From Aureibacter tunicatorum (GTDB taxonomy: Bacteria > Bacteroidota > Bacteroidia > Cytophagales > Cyclobacteriaceae), in the NCBI RefSeq assembly GCF_036492635.1, contig NZ_AP025305.1, forward strand, positions 1,860,001 through 1,924,000: DNA of 64,000 nt, given 5' to 3'. The notes beneath the pieces were generated by a model that was not told where the DNA came from, did no database searches, and worked only from the letters and a program-made list of their open reading frames with translations. Positions within the stretch are counted from its first letter, which is position 1, and each line of letters begins with the position of its first letter. Shown one piece after another: positions 8,491 to 16,478 of the stretch. The position numbers and the translations under genes were made by a program.

Positions 8491-8579
8491 GGAGAGGTGG
8501 GTGAGTGGCTGAAACCAGTAGTTTGCTAAACTGCCGTACTCTTTATCGGGTACCGGGGGTTCGAATCCCCCTCTCTCCA
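8491..8579 (+). tRNA. tRNA-Ser (GCT), copy 2
   Basis: Identical in sequence to the copy at 8278; only the spacer differs. Confidence 0.95.
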
Positions 8580-8591
8580 CATGGATTCTTT

Positions 8592-8666
8592 CGGGGTGTA
8601 GCGTAGCCCGGTTATCGCGCATCGTTTGGGACGATGAGGTCGCAGGTTCGAATCCTGCCACCCCGA
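8592..8666 (+). tRNA. tRNA-Pro (TGG), copy 2
   Basis: Identical in sequence to the copy at 8379. Confidence 0.95.
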
Positions 8667-8697
8667 CACATTTAGATTTAAAATCACAAAATTTACC

Positions 8698-8786
8698 GGA
8701 GAGGTGGGTGAGTGGCTGAAACCAGTAGTTTGCTAAACTGCCGTACTCTTTATCGGGTACCGGGGGTTCGAATCCCCCTCTCTCCA
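8698..8786 (+). tRNA. tRNA-Ser (GCT), copy 3
   Basis: Identical to the other Ser copies. It opens a Ser-Pro-Pro block (8698-8978) that is repeated at 9011-9291 with near-identical spacers. Confidence 0.95.
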
Positions 8787-8798
8787 CAGATTCTTACT

Positions 8799-8873
8799 CG
8801 GGGTGTAGCGTAGCCCGGTTATCGCGCATCGTTTGGGACGATGAGGTCGCAGGTTCGAATCCTGCCACCCCGA
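8799..8873 (+). tRNA. tRNA-Pro (TGG), copy 3
   Basis: Identical to the other Pro copies; second gene of the first Ser-Pro-Pro block. Confidence 0.95.
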
Positions 8874-8903
8874 CACGATAAGAATCATACATAGATAACC
8901 TTT

Positions 8904-8978
8904 CGGGGTGTAGCGTAGCCCGGTTATCGCGCATCGTTTGGGACGATGAGGTCGCAGGTTCGAATCCTGCCACCCCGA
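8904..8978 (+). tRNA. tRNA-Pro (TGG), copy 4
   Basis: Identical to the other Pro copies; third gene of the first Ser-Pro-Pro block. Confidence 0.95.
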
Positions 8979-9010
8979 CACATTTAAATTTAAATATCAC
9001 AAAATTTACC

Positions 9011-9099
9011 GGAGAGGTGGGTGAGTGGCTGAAACCAGTAGTTTGCTAAACTGCCGTACTCTTTATCGGGTACCGGGGGTTCGAATCCCCCTCTCTCCA
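9011..9099 (+). tRNA. tRNA-Ser (GCT), copy 4
   Basis: Identical to the other Ser copies; opens the second Ser-Pro-Pro block. Confidence 0.95.
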
Positions 9100-9111
9100 C
9101 AGATTCTTACT

Positions 9112-9186
9112 CGGGGTGTAGCGTAGCCCGGTTATCGCGCATCGTTTGGGACGATGAGGTCGCAGGTTCGAATCCTGCCACCCCGA
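9112..9186 (+). tRNA. tRNA-Pro (TGG), copy 5
   Basis: Identical to the other Pro copies; second gene of the second Ser-Pro-Pro block. Confidence 0.95.
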
Positions 9187-9216
9187 CACATTAAGAATCA
9201 TACATAAATAACCTTT

Positions 9217-9291
9217 CGGGGTGTAGCGTAGCCCGGTTATCGCGCATCGTTTGGGACGATGAGGTCGCAGGTTCGAATCCTGCCACCCCGA
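9217..9291 (+). tRNA. tRNA-Pro (TGG), copy 6
   Basis: Identical to the other Pro copies; last gene of the array, 10 nt before its terminator. Confidence 0.95.
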
Positions 9292-9301
9292 CGGATTATC
9301 A

Positions 9302-9330
9302 AAAGACTGTCTTTCTAGGCAGTCTTTTTT
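9302..9330 (+). terminator. Terminator of the tRNA array
   Basis: AAAGACTG and CAGTCTTT form a stem around a ten-base loop, followed by a run of T. Confidence 0.88.
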
Positions 9331-9448
9331 ATTTTAAATGCTTACTGATTGGATATTGCTTTCAAAAGGGGACGTTGGGAATGCATTTGATTTACGGGAG
9401 TAAATAAATTGGATTTTAAAAGCAAGATTTAAAACGTTACGGGCAATT

Positions 9449-9532
9449 TGAGGATGTGAAAAATAAAAGGTTTCATGACTTGATTGCCAGAGTGTGTAAG
9501 ACTAAGAATTGAGGCAATAAAGACTTGAAACC
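9449..9532 (-). terminator. Long-stem terminator of the small peptide gene
   Basis: Arms 9469-9488 and 9513-9532 are inverted repeats matching at 17 of 20 positions with a 24-nt loop. Read leftward the hairpin is followed by TTTTATTTTT. It lies 40 nt after the stop of the 31-codon frame at 9572-9667. Confidence 0.6.
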
Positions 9533-9571
9533 AATGATTTTGTAATTTTATTTCATTCGGTGAAATTAAGG

Positions 9572-9667
9572 TTAGGAAAAATTCTCGTTGTAATATCTGA
9601 TGAATTCCATAATGGTTCCTACTATGGAGGCTGCTACTGCAGCTGTGATGATAATTGTTGTAGTCAT
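9572..9667 (-). CDS. Possible 31-residue membrane peptide
   Basis: An ATG at 9665-9667 opens a 31-codon frame. It encodes a Thr/Ile/Ala-rich hydrophobic helix (MTTTIIITAAVAASIVGTIM) followed by a short polar tail with E, R, YY, N and E, ending at TAA. A hairpin plus T-tract follows 40 nt downstream in the same direction, so it looks like an independent short transcription unit. Single-helix peptides with a charged tail include type I toxins of the Fst/TxpA kind and small membrane regulators. No antisense RNA gene is evident by eye. No clear Shine-Dalgarno or -7 box was found. The function is unknown and the call rests on frame, hydrophobicity and terminator together. Confidence 0.45.
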   Translation of the reverse strand: MTTTIIITAAVAASIVGTIMEFIRYYNENFS

Positions 9668-9956
9668 AGTTTCTAAGGTTTGGTTGATTTCCTTATTTCA
9701 AAAACATCACCACAATAGAAAAGTTTGGCACGGCTTGAAATTACTATGAGATGTTGTCATGCCATTTTTTTGAATAATGTTTGACTGATCTATGTAAAAA
9801 AATGTTAAAATTACATGATGTCTAATTTTTAGATTGTTTAAAACCTTACATCGGTAAATTGGCTTTTTTGATGGTCAAGTTCGTCTCAGATTGGTTTGTG
9901 ACGGCTTAACTATTCAAATAGTTAAGGAATATTACTTGGTATGCTTATGAATGATT
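9668..9956. other. Non-coding spacer
   Basis: AT-rich spacer between the small peptide and the nuclease gene. It holds a perfect 9-bp palindromic stem with a TCAA loop at 9905-9926, about 30 nt beyond the nuclease stop codon, without a T-tract on either strand. I see no gene. Confidence 0.4.
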
Positions 9957-11312
9957 TTAGAATTTAATGATTTTTTCAACTTTTTTATTAGATAGGTAAC
10001 TCCTGATGATTTGCTGCGTATCCTTATTGTTGCGATAAGGTTGAATGTGATTTTTAGCATCATCAATGGAAGTGATTGCATCGCTAGTTTGAATAGTTCC
10101 GAAGCCTATGTATCGGCCATTTTCAATGCAAATAAGGCTTCTCTCTTCTTCATTTATTCCTTTATCGATGATAAGGAAGTTTTTTTCCTTATAAGTTAGG
10201 TTGTCTATAAATTTTGTTGCTTTTAGGTTGTAGTCTTCAGGAGTTTCTTCTTGTATGCATGCTCCGGAGCATTGCTTGATAGTATAGTGGAAGCATGATC
10301 CGCTGGATTTATATAAGCCGCTTAGTTTTTGACAAAGTCCATATTTTTCAATGCCATTGAATAAAACACTTTTGGCCTTTTCATTTGAGTCGTAAAAAAT
10401 GATCGCTTGTCCATTGGTGGCAGATTTAGCTATTTTAAAATTGATGTAGCCATTTTGATCGTAGATGGCAAAGATTCCGCTGTTGAATACACTTCGTCTT
10501 TGAGCTCTATTGTATACTGGCTTGTGAATTTTTATTTCGTCGGATTCTTTGAGTAAAGCTACAAGTTCGCTTCCTGTTACTATGTAATCTATAGAAGCAA
10601 TTCTTTCCTTCATTTCCAGCGCTTTCTTTGTTTTGTGATTATAAAGGTGTTGCCATACTCGTTGCTTAATGTTTAAGCTTTTGCCTATATAAATAATTTG
10701 ATCGTGCTCGTTTCTGAAATAATAAACACCAGTAAGTTCGGGTAGAGCTTCTATCGATTCTCTGCTGAGGTTGGGGTGTAGCAATAGTTCTTTTCTGCCT
10801 TCGATAGTCTTTTTTTCGTGATCAAGTTTAAGCAGCAGTTCGAAGAGTTGAACTGTCGCAGCGGCGTCAGCCTCTGCTCTGTGATGATTCTTAAGCTCTA
10901 TGCCAAGAGCTTTTGTTAGTTTTCCTAAACTGTAGGAATCTTGGCCGGGGATAAGCTTTCTGCTTAGTCTGACTGTGCAGATGTTTTTTCGTTTGAACTC
11001 ATACCCTAGGTTTTTAAACTCTTCTTTGATGAAGTTATAATCAAAGGCAGAGTTGTGCGCCACTATTGTCGCTCCATCAGTGATTTCAATGATGTCTTTA
11101 GCTATTTCATAAAACTTTGGCGCGTGAGCAACCATTTCATTGTCAATTCCTGTAATCGTGGTGATATAGTATGGAATGCTTTTTTCTGGATTGACTAAAC
11201 TATGAAAGTGTTTGCATACTTTCGAACCGTCATGAAGATAAATGGCTATTTCGGTGATTTTGCCAGTATTGTAATTTCCTCCTGTTGTTTCAATGTCCAG
11301 TATAGCGTACAT
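9957..11312 (-). CDS. DEDDh exonuclease fused to a UvrC-like GIY-YIG nuclease
   Basis: The 451-residue protein has an N-terminal DnaQ-type 3'-5' exonuclease domain (residues 1-165). It carries Exo I DIETTGG, Exo II around AHNSAFDYNF and Exo III HHRAEADAAAT, so the D-E-D-D-h acidic set and the His are present. Residues about 195-275 form a GIY-YIG domain: GVYYFRNEHDQIIYIGKSLNIKQRV with the YIG-K-S and following Arg in place, as in UvrC N-termini and Cho. The last 170 residues are helical with Cys residues (CFHYTIKQCSGACI), resembling the Cys-rich stretch after the UvrC nuclease domain. Such fusions occur in Bacteroidota and Actinobacteria and are thought to act in DNA repair. A TATATTTG box sits 34 nt upstream of the start. 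Confidence 0.9.
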   Translation of the reverse strand: MYAILDIETTGGNYNTGKITEIAIYLHDGSKVCKHFHSLVNPEKSIPYYITTITGIDNEMVAHAPKFYEIAKDIIEITDGATIVAHNSAFDYNFIKEEFKNLGYEFKRKNICTVRLSRKLIPGQDSYSLGKLTKALGIELKNHHRAEADAAATVQLFELLLKLDHEKKTIEGRKELLLHPNLSRESIEALPELTGVYYFRNEHDQIIYIGKSLNIKQRVWQHLYNHKTKKALEMKERIASIDYIVTGSELVALLKESDEIKIHKPVYNRAQRRSVFNSGIFAIYDQNGYINFKIAKSATNGQAIIFYDSNEKAKSVLFNGIEKYGLCQKLSGLYKSSGSCFHYTIKQCSGACIQEETPEDYNLKATKFIDNLTYKEKNFLIIDKGINEEERSLICIENGRYIGFGTIQTSDAITSIDDAKNHIQPYRNNKDTQQIIRSYLSNKKVEKIIKF

Positions 11313-11345
11313 CCATTAGTTTTTAATAATGACTAATATATTTTG

Positions 11346-11353
11346 CAAATATA
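11346..11353 (-). promoter_or_regulatory. Candidate -7 box for the exonuclease/GIY-YIG gene
   Basis: On the minus strand this reads TATATTTG, an exact TAnnTTTG match 34 nt upstream of the ATG. No good TTG lies at the expected distance. Confidence 0.4.
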
Positions 11354-11384
11354 GTCATTTTTAGAATGGTATTCGCTATTTATT

Positions 11385-12254
11385 TTAGTGTATCACTTTA
11401 AGACATTTTGGCAAAGTGCTTACCCTTAGTTGATTTCCCGATAATTCTTGAAACTCGCCATCAATATGGTAACAATCGATGTTGTCGCATTCTATGTCAA
11501 TTGAATGGACTTTTGTGATACTCATATGCTTGTTTTTATCGATTGTTTTAGTCAAAAACTGTATGCCTATAGGCAAGGTTTCAAACAACGCAAAAGGCTT
11601 GAGAATGCACAGATCAAGCAGTCCATCAGATAGCTTGGCGTGCGGAGAAACATAAAAGTCATTTCCATATTGTCCAGCATTGGCAATGGTGAGTAAAAAA
11701 GCTTTTGTTTCTATTTTGCCGTTTTCAGTAAGGATAGTATAGTGTTTTGGTTCGTAAGAAAAGAAATGCTTGATGGATTCTGATACATATGTTTTTAAAC
11801 CTCGGCTATCAGCCATTTCAAATGCTTTGCCAATTTCAGCATCAAAGCCTATGCCTGCTGTGCAAAAGAAGTGTTTTTCATTCGCCAAGCCAGCATCGAT
11901 CAAGTCAATTTTATTCTCATTCAATCTTTGGATAGCTTTTTCAATGTCTAAGGGGATATTAAGCGATCGAGCCAAACCATTTCCAGAGCCTTTTGGAATG
12001 ATGCCCAAGGCGGTGTCAGTATGGACTAGACTTCTTGCTACTTCATTTACAGTGCCATCTCCGCCTACGGCTATTACGGCGTGATAGTTTTCATTAGCCG
12101 CATTTTGAGCAAGCACTTCAGCATGTCCGCGATATTCAGTATAGACTATTTCTGGTGTGAAAAAATCTGTATTCACCACTTCTTCGATTTTTTCTTTCAG
12201 GTGATTTACAGTTTTTGTGCCTGATGTTGGATTGATTAAGAATAAAATCTTCAT
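11385..12254 (-). CDS. Diacylglycerol kinase-like lipid kinase (YegS/BmrU family)
   Basis: The 289-residue protein begins with the DAGK catalytic fold: ILFLINPTSG near the N-terminus, then GGDGTVNEVARSL at about residue 62 (the nucleotide-binding G-G-D-G-T loop), then PKGSGNGLARSL (the second substrate/ATP loop). A C-terminal beta-sandwich follows with the A-G-I-G-F-D-A motif and a late acidic HIDGE segment. This is the usual size and layout for YegS/BmrU enzymes, which phosphorylate a membrane lipid or sphingoid base at the inner membrane. The exact lipid cannot be told. It is transcribed leftward as a single gene between the DPP4-like peptidase and the nuclease. Confidence 0.92.
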   Translation of the reverse strand: MKILFLINPTSGTKTVNHLKEKIEEVVNTDFFTPEIVYTEYRGHAEVLAQNAANENYHAVIAVGGDGTVNEVARSLVHTDTALGIIPKGSGNGLARSLNIPLDIEKAIQRLNENKIDLIDAGLANEKHFFCTAGIGFDAEIGKAFEMADSRGLKTYVSESIKHFFSYEPKHYTILTENGKIETKAFLLTIANAGQYGNDFYVSPHAKLSDGLLDLCILKPFALFETLPIGIQFLTKTIDKNKHMSITKVHSIDIECDNIDCYHIDGEFQELSGNQLRVSTLPKCLKVIH

Positions 12255-12361
12255 GTTGATTGTTAGTGTTGAGTTCAGCGGAATATTGTTGAGTCCAAAG
12301 CGTTAAGCAATGAGGTGAAATCCAAAGATTAAATTGCATGCAAATATCATAAAGAGCGTAC

Positions 12362-12395
12362 AAAAAGAAAAGGGGAATCTGATATTAGATTCCCC
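12362..12395 (-). terminator. Terminator of the DPP4-like peptidase gene
   Basis: GGGGAATCT and AGATTCCCC form a perfect 9-bp stem with a six-base loop. Read leftward it is followed by TTTTCTTTTT. It lies about 40 nt beyond the peptidase stop codon. Confidence 0.88.
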
Positions 12396-12435
12396 AAACT
12401 TTAAAATGCTTGCTTTCGACTGATTATTAGGCTGT

Positions 12436-14634
12436 TTATAGATTGTTGCGCAGATAATCGGTCATCATTTGGTATAGGTGCATGCTTGTGTTTCCACCCC
12501 TTATGCTATGGTCTCGGTCAGGATAGTAGAAAGAATTGAATTGCTTGTCGGATTTGATAAGTTGATTAACCATTTCGACAGAATTTTGAAAATGAACATT
12601 GTCATCTCCTGTTCCATGAATAATAAAATAATTGCCTTTTAACCTATCCGCTAGGAACATTGGTGAATATTCATCATATCCGCTAGGGTTGTCTTGAGGT
12701 GTTTGAAGGTATCTCTCAGTGTAGATGGTGTCATAAAATCTCCAATTCGTTACAGGAGCGACAGCAATAGCCGTTTTAAAAACATTATTGCCTTTCAATA
12801 AACACAGAGATGACATGTATCCGCCATAGCTCCATCCCCAGATGCCGATTCTGTCAGCATCGATGTAAGGTAGTTTTGAGATTTCTTTAGCGGCATTAAT
12901 TTGATCTTCTGTTTCAAGTTTTCCTAGCTGCTTGTATGTGCTGTGCTTGAATTTTCTTCCTCGCCCGCCTGTTCCTCTGTTGTCAACGCATACAATAATG
13001 TATCCTTGGTTGGCTAGGTAGTAGTGCCAAAAATCTCTAGTTCTGCCAAAACTATCAACCACAAGTTGAGAGCCTGGGCCGCCGTACACTTGCATCAATA
13101 CTGGGTATTTGGCATTTTCATCAAAATTGTAAGGGTAGATAACATAAGCGTTTAACTCTTCATTATCTGATTTGATTTTAATGAATTCTTTTTTGCCAAG
13201 TTTGTAATCATTCAGTTTACTCAACAGATTCTTATTATCTTCAAGAACTTTAAGCATTTTGCCGTTTGATGAATGCAAAGTGATGTAATAAGGTTGATCA
13301 ACAGCAGAGTTGTAATTGATGTAATATTTATAATCATTGCTAAAATTAGCTCTGTTGGACCCTTTTCTTGTGCTTAGTTTCTTTTTCGACTTGCCATTGG
13401 TTTTTATAGAGTATAAAGTAGTTTCCAATGGGCTTTCTTCTCTTGATGTGTAGTAAATAGTCTTGCTTTTTTCGTTGATGCCTATTAAGCTACTTACTTC
13501 CCAATTTCCTGATGTGATTTGCTGAAGCTCTTCGCCATTGCTTGCATGAAGGTAAATATGTTTGAATCCGTCTTTTTCACTGGTGCGCAAAAATGATCCA
13601 TTTTGCAGATAAATTAATTTGTCGTTGAAGTCCAGATCCACGTAAGTATCGGAAGTTTCTGTGAGTATGGTTTGAGTTTCCTCGCTAACAGCATTGTAAT
13701 GAATGATTTCCAATTCATTTTGCAGTCGATTCATTTTAATGATGGATAAGACACCATCTTGAGTTGTCCATTGCATTCTTGGTAGGTAAATGTCTGGATT
13801 GCTGCCTGTGTTTATAGTGGATGTTTTATTATTGTCTAGATTAAAAACATGGGCAGTTACAATAGAGTTGTTTTCACCGGCTTTTGGATATTTGAATTTA
13901 TAATCTTTTGGATACAAGCCTTGCCATTTTTGCATATTATAAACTGGCACATCTTCTTCGTTGAATTTGAAATAGCTTATTTTTTTGCTGTCAGGGGACC
14001 AAAAGAAAGCTTTGGCAATGGAAAACTCTTCTTCATATACCCAGTCAGAGCTACCATTGATTATCTTGTTCCATTCGCCATCATTTGTGACTTGAGAAGT
14101 GTTATTAGTTGCAATGTTGTAGATGAAAATATTATTTCCTTTGGTGTATGCTACCATTTTGCCATTTGGAGAAAATGTTGCGTTGGATATTTTTTCATTT
14201 TCCGAAACTGGTTGGATAGTGTTGTTAGACAAGTCGTAAATGAAGTAATACGACTTGGAGGATCTTCTGTAGATGCTTTCCGTTTCACTGGAAATCAACA
14301 TTTGATTTTCTTGTGAACTTAGGCTGTAATCTTGAATCCTGAAATATGGATTGCTTAAAAATATAGCTAGTTCAGAGTTAGTAACTAAAGTGTCAACAAC
14401 TTCATTGCTTAGAATATTTTTTTTCAAGATAGCAACATCTCCGTTGTCTAAGCTGGCGAATGTGGTGTAAAATTTACCATCTTTCATCCAGTTGATGCCA
14501 TAAACAGATTTTTGGTTAAAAGTATAGTTCTTAAAAATATCCTCTAAAAGTAGATCTTTTTGTTGAGCGTATGAGGTTGATGCAAATAAAAATAATATTA
14601 TAATCCAATTTTTAAGGATCAAGCTATTTTTCAT
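12436..14634 (-). CDS. Secreted dipeptidyl peptidase IV-type serine peptidase (S9B)
   Basis: The 732-residue protein has a signal peptide (first about 23 residues, ending SYAQQ). An eight-bladed beta-propeller (about 40-470) and an alpha/beta hydrolase domain (about 480-732) follow. The propeller carries DWVYEEEF, the Glu-Glu motif with which DPP4 family members hold the substrate N-terminus. The catalytic triad is visible: Ser in GWSYGGYM, Asp in HGTGDDNVH and His in DRDHSIRGG. It should remove X-Pro or X-Ala dipeptides from peptides in the periplasm, probably finishing digestion started by the M43 proteases encoded to the right. It lacks a T9SS sorting domain, so periplasmic localisation is expected. 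Confidence 0.94.
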   Translation of the reverse strand: MKNSLILKNWIIILFLFASTSYAQQKDLLLEDIFKNYTFNQKSVYGINWMKDGKFYTTFASLDNGDVAILKKNILSNEVVDTLVTNSELAIFLSNPYFRIQDYSLSSQENQMLISSETESIYRRSSKSYYFIYDLSNNTIQPVSENEKISNATFSPNGKMVAYTKGNNIFIYNIATNNTSQVTNDGEWNKIINGSSDWVYEEEFSIAKAFFWSPDSKKISYFKFNEEDVPVYNMQKWQGLYPKDYKFKYPKAGENNSIVTAHVFNLDNNKTSTINTGSNPDIYLPRMQWTTQDGVLSIIKMNRLQNELEIIHYNAVSEETQTILTETSDTYVDLDFNDKLIYLQNGSFLRTSEKDGFKHIYLHASNGEELQQITSGNWEVSSLIGINEKSKTIYYTSREESPLETTLYSIKTNGKSKKKLSTRKGSNRANFSNDYKYYINYNSAVDQPYYITLHSSNGKMLKVLEDNKNLLSKLNDYKLGKKEFIKIKSDNEELNAYVIYPYNFDENAKYPVLMQVYGGPGSQLVVDSFGRTRDFWHYYLANQGYIIVCVDNRGTGGRGRKFKHSTYKQLGKLETEDQINAAKEISKLPYIDADRIGIWGWSYGGYMSSLCLLKGNNVFKTAIAVAPVTNWRFYDTIYTERYLQTPQDNPSGYDEYSPMFLADRLKGNYFIIHGTGDDNVHFQNSVEMVNQLIKSDKQFNSFYYPDRDHSIRGGNTSMHLYQMMTDYLRNNL

Positions 14635-14741
14635 AGTTAATGATTTTGAATATAGTACTAATTAAGGTTATAATTTATGCATATTTTTTAATATTATTAA
14701 AAAATACTCCACAATATTGGAGAAAAAGCAAAGTTGGAAGA

Positions 14742-14774
14742 ATAAAAAAGCGAACTCTTTAGAGCTCGCTTTTA
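14742..14774 (-). terminator. Terminator of the DASS transporter gene
   Basis: AGCGA-n-CTC and GAG-n-TCGCT pair around a short AT loop. Read leftward a run of T follows the stem. Confidence 0.75.
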
Positions 14775-14788
14775 ATTTCGTATTTAAT

Positions 14789-16264
14789 TTAAAACACCCA
14801 TTTGACAAAAGTCAAGCTGAAGAGAGTGAGTAATAATATGGAAATGATGTTCAAAAGAAAACCAGTTCTGGCCATTTGCGAAACTTTAATTTCTCCACTG
14901 GCGAATACAATCGCATTTGGAGGAGTCGCCATGGGAAGCATGAAGGCGCAACTTGCGGCTATGGCTACAGGGACTGTTACTTGAAGGAAGTCTGCGCCAA
15001 TTTGTGTCGCAATGCCTCCAGCTACGGGAATGAACAGGGTGGCTAAGGCTACATTGCTCATCATCTCAGTCATGAATATCATCATGGTCGTTAGAATGAT
15101 AATGATGACGAGAGCGGAAACTTGCACATTTGTAGTAACATAATCTGCGGCAATCTCAATTAATCCAGTCTTGGTAAGCGCAGAAGCCATACTTAGGCCG
15201 CCTCCAAATAGTAATAATATTCCCCAAGGAAGTTTTTGCGCGTCATCCCATTCCATGATTCTACTACCGTCTTTTTTTGAAGTAGGTAACACAAAGAGAG
15301 TGATAGCGCCAACTAAGGCAATTACTTCGTCTCTTGTAACTATGTTTACCAAAATTTTATTGATAAGACTTCTCGTGAGCCATAGCGTTGCAGTGATTAA
15401 AAATACTACGAAAACGCTTTTTTCCTCGTAAGTGATTTTGCCAAGCTTTTTTGATTCCGAGTCAAAGAGTTCTTTTGCATCACCGAATTTTCCAAGGTTG
15501 TTTGGGAAGAAGACCTTGATCAGCATGAAATAGCATATGCCTAAAAGTATGATAGAAAATGGTAGTCCAACGAGCATCCAACGAGCGAAATCTAGATCTA
15601 TATTATGCGTTTCTTTCAGATAGCCGGCAAAGATGGTATTAGCAGGCGTTCCAATAAGGGTTGCTATTCCTCCGATATTTGCAGCGTAGGCTATCCCCAA
15701 GAGTATTGCCAAACTGAAGTTTTTGAGTTTTTTCATGTCCTCAATTTGATTGTTGAGCAAGGTGATAACCGATACGGCTATTGGCAACATCATGACAGTA
15801 GTTGCAGTATTGGAAATCCACATGCTAAGCAAAGCAGTTGCGATCATGAAGCCTGCTACTATTCCATTAGCGTGAGTGCCTGTTAATTTAATGATTCCCA
15901 AAGCGACTCTGAGGTGGAATTTCCATTTTTCCATAGCCACAGCCAAGATGAATCCGCCTAAAAATAGAAAAACTATTGGACTGCTGTAGGGCAAAGTAGC
16001 TTCCTTGACAGTGCTGACTCCCATGAGTGAAAGCAAAGGAATCGGCAGAAGTGCTCCGACCGCTAACGGAACAGCTTCGGTAATCCACCAAATGAGCATC
16101 CATGATGCGATAGCGAGTACTTTTTGGGCTTGAGGATTCATGCCTTCTCCAAAAGGAATCAATAAAAGTACTGTGAACATGATAGGGCCAAGAAAAATTC
16201 CATAAAGCTTGAACTTGTCTACGGAATCCATTTGATCTGCACTACTGCTTTTTTTTGAGTTCAT
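14789..16264 (-). CDS. SLC13/DASS-family sodium:anion (dicarboxylate) symporter
   Basis: The 491-residue inner-membrane protein has about 11 to 13 hydrophobic segments. The DASS family motifs are present: the N-terminal half has AMEKWKFHLRVALGII and an S-N-T motif within WISNTATTVMML (Ser-Asn-Thr binds sodium and carboxylate). The C-terminal half has MTEMMSNVALATLF, with the matching S-N motif. These are typical of VcINDY-like di- and tricarboxylate carriers. The likely substrates are succinate, malate or fumarate, driven by sodium, which fits a marine organism; the exact substrate cannot be read from the sequence. It is a single gene with its own terminator, divergent from cobT. Confidence 0.92.
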   Translation of the reverse strand: MNSKKSSSADQMDSVDKFKLYGIFLGPIMFTVLLLIPFGEGMNPQAQKVLAIASWMLIWWITEAVPLAVGALLPIPLLSLMGVSTVKEATLPYSSPIVFLFLGGFILAVAMEKWKFHLRVALGIIKLTGTHANGIVAGFMIATALLSMWISNTATTVMMLPIAVSVITLLNNQIEDMKKLKNFSLAILLGIAYAANIGGIATLIGTPANTIFAGYLKETHNIDLDFARWMLVGLPFSIILLGICYFMLIKVFFPNNLGKFGDAKELFDSESKKLGKITYEEKSVFVVFLITATLWLTRSLINKILVNIVTRDEVIALVGAITLFVLPTSKKDGSRIMEWDDAQKLPWGILLLFGGGLSMASALTKTGLIEIAADYVTTNVQVSALVIIIILTTMMIFMTEMMSNVALATLFIPVAGGIATQIGADFLQVTVPVAIAASCAFMLPMATPPNAIVFASGEIKVSQMARTGFLLNIISILLLTLFSLTFVKWVF

Positions 16265-16423
16265 ATTTTTAACTTTCGAGCTAATAGTATTATGCTGCCA
16301 GGGTTTGGTCGCAAAAAAATATTTGTTGAAAAAATAAGATAATGCAAAAAATGTACATTATTGCGATTTTTTAGTTATTTGTTTTTTTCTGATGGGTAAA
16401 TTTTATTCTAATGTACAAGCTCA

Positions 16424-16454
16424 TTGTTTGTAGAGAATTATTAATGTAGATTTG
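16424..16454 (+). promoter_or_regulatory. Promoter of the cobTSC operon
   Basis: TTG at 16424-16426 and TAGATTTG at 16447-16454 are 20 nt apart, a full match to the Bacteroidota promoter pattern. A start near 16461 leaves an 18-nt leader before the ATG at 16479. It excludes the upstream TTG codon at 16452, which lies inside the -7 box. No cobalamin riboswitch is visible in the leader. Confidence 0.65.
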
Positions 16455-16478
16455 ATTATTTACCAAAATATAAATGAT

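Larger units (their letters stand above)
8698..9291 (+). repeat. Tandem duplication of a Ser-Pro-Pro tRNA block
   Basis: Blocks 8698-8978 and 9011-9291 share the same gene order, lengths and almost the same spacers (both contain AGAATCATACAT before the last tRNA). This indicates a recent tandem duplication of about 313 bp inside the array. Confidence 0.85.

Noticed and set aside
8206-9000. Open frames on the minus strand across the tRNA array encoding repeated 'GVAGFEPATS'-like peptides
   Set aside because: They are antisense readings of the tRNA genes, a well-known false annotation; the repetition is that of the tRNAs.
9905-9926. Perfect 9-bp palindrome with TCAA loop near the nuclease gene end
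   Set aside because: No T-tract on either strand and no repeat elsewhere in the window; it may be a weak terminator, but there is no further support.
12136-12363. 75-codon frame overlapping the start of the lipid kinase gene
   Set aside because: It runs in another frame of the same strand over a well-supported gene and lacks any domain.
16265-16478. Cobalamin riboswitch before cobT
   Set aside because: The spacer lacks a B12 box and the needed paired elements, and the promoter lies only about 25 nt before the ATG.
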